From an uncultured Eggerthellaceae bacterium (GTDB lineage Bacteria > Actinomycetota > Coriobacteriia > Coriobacteriales > Eggerthellaceae): a DNA stretch of 49,781 nucleotides. The stretch covers positions 1-49,781 of the forward strand of contig CAUEBO010000016.1 in the NCBI GenBank assembly GCA_958454405.1, given 5' to 3'. Under the pieces are notes generated by a model. The model made no database searches. It was given only the letters and a program-made list of their open reading frames with translations, and had not been told where the DNA came from. Shown piece after piece: positions 47,951-49,781 of the stretch. The translations under genes were made by a program, and so were the position numbers. Within the stretch, counting starts at the first letter, position 1. Each line of letters opens with the position of its first letter.

Positions 47951-49192
47951 ATGACCTTCGCGGACAATCTCGTCTACCTGCGCCAGCATTACGGCATCAC
48001 GCAGGAGGGCCTTGCCGAGCAGCTGGGCGTGTCGCGCCAGACCGTATCGAAATGGGAAGCCGGCACCAACTACCCCGAGATGGACAAGCTGCTGATGCTG
48101 TGCGACCTGTTCCATACGAACCTCGACGACCTCATGCGCGGCAGCGTGCAGGTGACGAACGACAATGACACCGAACGCTACGACCACCACATGAACCGCT
48201 TCGACCTATCAATAGCGCTCGGCGTGGCGTGCATTCTCGTGGGCGTGGGCGTGCAGGTGCTCCTAGACGCCCTCGGATGGCCGAGCAACATCTCAACCGT
48301 CGCGTTCTTGTCGTTCGTGGTGGTGGGCGTGGTCGTCCTCATCGTGGGCAGTCTCAACCACAGCGAGTTCAAGCGTCGCAACCCCGCCATCGAGCCGCGC
48401 TACGCCGCCGACGTGCTCGAGCGGTTCAGCCGTCGCTTCCCCCTGCTCATCGCCGGCGGCGTGGGGCTCATCCTGCTCGGCGTGATTATGCTCATCGGCC
48501 TCTCGCCTGACGACAGCTCGCTCGATCTTGTACGCGGCATCCGTTTGGACGAACTGATCGTCGCACCGTTCATGTTCGTCCTCGCCATCGCCGTGGGCAC
48601 GCTCATCTGGGCAACCATGCAGAAGTCGAAGTACGAGCTGTCCGAGCTCACCTACATCGCGCACCGCAGGGACCTCGGCGCCGACCTGCCGCCCACCGCG
48701 AACGTGAAGTCGCCTGAGCAGGTGCGGGCCGAGTCCATCATGGGCGTGACGTGCGGCATCATCATGCTGCTGGCGTTGATCGTGTTCCTGGTGTGGGGCT
48801 TCATGCCGTCGTTCGACCAGATCGGCGGCTGGGACGGCATCGACAAATTCGCGCTCAAGGAAGCCGTTCGCAGCGGCCAGGGCGGCTTCGCCGTCAGCTG
48901 GATCGCGTTCGTGGTGGGCGGCATCCTGTGCGGCATCGTGTACTTGGCGGGCAGCGTGCTGTTCAAGACGCAAGACGACTGGATAGCCGAGGCGCGCCAG
49001 GAAGACGCGTGGATGAAGTACGCGCAAAGCGGCGCGGAGGAAGATCCCTGGGCGCGCGGCCCCGATCAGCCGACTGACGGACGGCCGGATTCGGTGCCGA
49101 CCCAAGCTGCAGCACCGGAAGCATCCGCAGCCTTCCGCAACGAAAGCCCCCGCCCGTCAAGCGCACCGCGGAGCAGGTCGACCTGGAAGTAG
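47951..49192 (+). CDS. XRE-family HTH protein with membrane domain
   Basis: 413 aa. Residues 4-58 are a Cro/C1-type helix-turn-helix (LRQHYGITQEGLAEQLGVSRQTVSKWEAG), followed by about six membrane helices in three pairs (near 85-130, 160-220 and 265-350). The 60-residue C-terminal tail is polar and low-complexity. Membrane-bound XRE regulators of this kind occur in firmicutes and actinobacteria, and their signals are unknown. AAAGGA precedes the ATG. Converges on the ABC-F gene with 9 bp between stops. Confidence 0.85.
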   Translation: MTFADNLVYLRQHYGITQEGLAEQLGVSRQTVSKWEAGTNYPEMDKLLMLCDLFHTNLDDLMRGSVQVTNDNDTERYDHHMNRFDLSIALGVACILVGVGVQVLLDALGWPSNISTVAFLSFVVVGVVVLIVGSLNHSEFKRRNPAIEPRYAADVLERFSRRFPLLIAGGVGLILLGVIMLIGLSPDDSSLDLVRGIRLDELIVAPFMFVLAIAVGTLIWATMQKSKYELSELTYIAHRRDLGADLPPTANVKSPEQVRAESIMGVTCGIIMLLALIVFLVWGFMPSFDQIGGWDGIDKFALKEAVRSGQGGFAVSWIAFVVGGILCGIVYLAGSVLFKTQDDWIAEARQEDAWMKYAQSGAEEDPWARGPDQPTDGRPDSVPTQAAAPEASAAFRNESPRPSSAPRSRSTWK

Positions 49193-49201
49193 AGGCACCC
49201 G

Positions 49202-49781
49202 CTACTCCCCCAGCTTCTCGGCAGCCTCGAGCCACGCTTCCTCGAGAGCGTCCACCTGGGCCTGCAAGTCGTTGATCTGCGCTTGGAAGTCGCCGAGGGC
49301 GGTGAAGTCGCTGGGGTCGGCGGCGGCCATCTGGGCGCGCACGTCCTCGATCTTGCCGTTGAGCGTCTCCGTCTTGCGCTCGTTCGACTGCATGAGCTTG
49401 CGCAGCGTGCGAATCTCGCCCCCGGAAAGCCGCTCCCCGCCCTCGTTGTCGTTGAATGAAGCACTGGCCCCGGAAGTCGTGGCTGATCGGGGGGCATCCA
49501 CCAAGCGAGTTCCGCATGGTGAACAGTCCAGTGGACTGTTCACACACTGTTTTCGCGCCCGAGCGGGCGCTGTGGACGCTCCGTGCGAGCCAAGACTGCC
49601 CGAGCGACTGGATGCCCCCCGATCAGCCACGGCAGGTTGAGAATCCCGCGCCTCCGTCAGCCTCAGATACTCGTCAACGCCGCCGGGAAGGTGGCGAATC
49701 CGTCCATCCAGCAGCGCGAACTGGTGGTCGGTCACGCGCTCCATGAGGTAGCGGTCGTGCGTGACCAGAAGCAGCGTGCCG
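49202..49781 (-). CDS. ABC-F family ATPase, C-terminal part (runs off right edge)
   Basis: About 193 residues of the C-terminus. The edge residues TLLLVTHDRYLMERVTDHQFALLDGRIRHLPGGVDEYL are the H-loop and end of the second ABC domain of ABC-F proteins (Uup/EttA type, ribosome-associated translation factors or antibiotic-protection proteins). The last 80 residues are a charged coiled-coil: LSGGEIRTLRKLMQSNERKTETLNGKIEDV to EEAWLEAAEKLGE. Between lies a low-complexity stretch encoded by a 154-bp inverted-repeat element (49478-49631), read in frame. Confidence 0.88.
   Translation of the reverse strand, partial: GTLLLVTHDRYLMERVTDHQFALLDGRIRHLPGGVDEYLRLTEARDSQPAVADRGASSRSGSLGSHGASTAPARARKQCVNSPLDCSPCGTRLVDAPRSATTSGASASFNDNEGGERLSGGEIRTLRKLMQSNERKTETLNGKIEDVRAQMAAADPSDFTALGDFQAQINDLQAQVDALEEAWLEAAEKLGE
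49478..49631. mobile_element. MITE-like element with 23-bp terminal inverted repeats inside the ABC-F gene
   Basis: Bases 49478-49500 and 49609-49631 are perfect 23-bp inverted repeats (outer ends CGTGGCTGATC and GATCAGCCACG, with a run of six G/C). A 25-bp palindrome (GTGAACAGTCCA, one base, TGGACTGTTCAC) occupies 49519-49543. No transposase. The ABC-F frame stays open through it, adding about 51 residues. Confidence 0.75.

Noticed and set aside
49061..49071. CCCGATCAGCC near the end of the XRE gene as a second copy of the ABC-F element end
   Set aside because: Only 11 matching bases and no partner inverted repeat, so it is probably chance.
1..49781. CRISPR arrays, tRNA, rRNA, integrase or prophage genes
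   Set aside because: None recognised: no regularly spaced repeats, cloverleaf-like sequences or phage/transposase proteins were seen on reading; no profile search was run.

Overview
This GC-rich window (my impression, not measured, is mid-60s % GC) reads as a chromosomal segment of an anaerobic gut actinobacterium of the Eggerthellaceae (Eggerthella/Gordonibacter type). The pointers are an arginine deiminase operon, a class III (oxygen-sensitive) ribonucleotide reductase, a Tat-exported flavoprotein reductase carrying a lipobox, an aldo/keto reductase with two 4Fe-4S motifs, and strong AAGGAGG-type ribosome binding sites. The genus is inferred from gene content; no rRNA or tRNA is present to confirm it. 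I found no prophage, CRISPR array or large mobile element.

Layout. 1-5481: arginine fermentation operon on the minus strand (arcD, arcA, an arcB-like transcarbamylase, then arcC running off the left edge), facing a divergent DUF5937/ArsR-type regulator, with a well-formed promoter/operator between them. 5519-8908: a UMF1-type MFS transporter, then a plus-strand pair (zinc-dependent phospholipase C-like protein and a TRIC/UPF0126 membrane protein). 9084-10905: phosphate uptake pair (PiT transporter plus DUF47 protein). 11210-17811: conserved recJ-rsh-MBL hydrolase cluster, in which RecJ is fused to a RecQ-like helicase. 17994-20726: a LysR regulator converging on a Tat-exported flavoprotein. 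21275-23105: an Fsr-like MFS transporter and a di-Mop molybdate-binding protein.

23862-28184: anaerobic deoxyribonucleotide synthesis. nrdD (with a redoxin domain fused at its C-terminus) runs left, and a small membrane protein plus overlapping nrdG run right. Two NrdR-box-like sites lie in the shared control region. 28378-33298: an AraC-EamA-flavoprotein operon, a YbaK-type deacylase and an iron-sulfur aldo/keto reductase, the last divergent from its TetR regulator. 34195-35938: a small DtxR-like regulator, a methyltransferase and a TetR regulator, with a perfect parS centromere-like site among them. 36103-41143: histidine kinase, two ABC-2 permeases, ABC ATPase, response regulator and HxlR regulator, a layout typical of peptide-antibiotic sensing and detoxification. 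41338-45207: nitroreductase, MATE exporter (with an attenuator-like leader) and a TcyP-like symporter. 45375-49781: HAD phosphatase, AlkZ-like winged-helix protein, XRE-type membrane regulator and the C-terminal part of an ABC-F ATPase whose linker carries an in-frame 154-bp element with 23-bp terminal inverted repeats.

Much of the regulation is visible in the DNA. Palindromic operators sit beside most of the one-component regulators, 11-bp-spaced direct repeats precede the ABC operon, and stem-loops or terminators occupy several leaders. Starts were chosen by ribosome binding site and family alignment, so several differ from the longest open frame.
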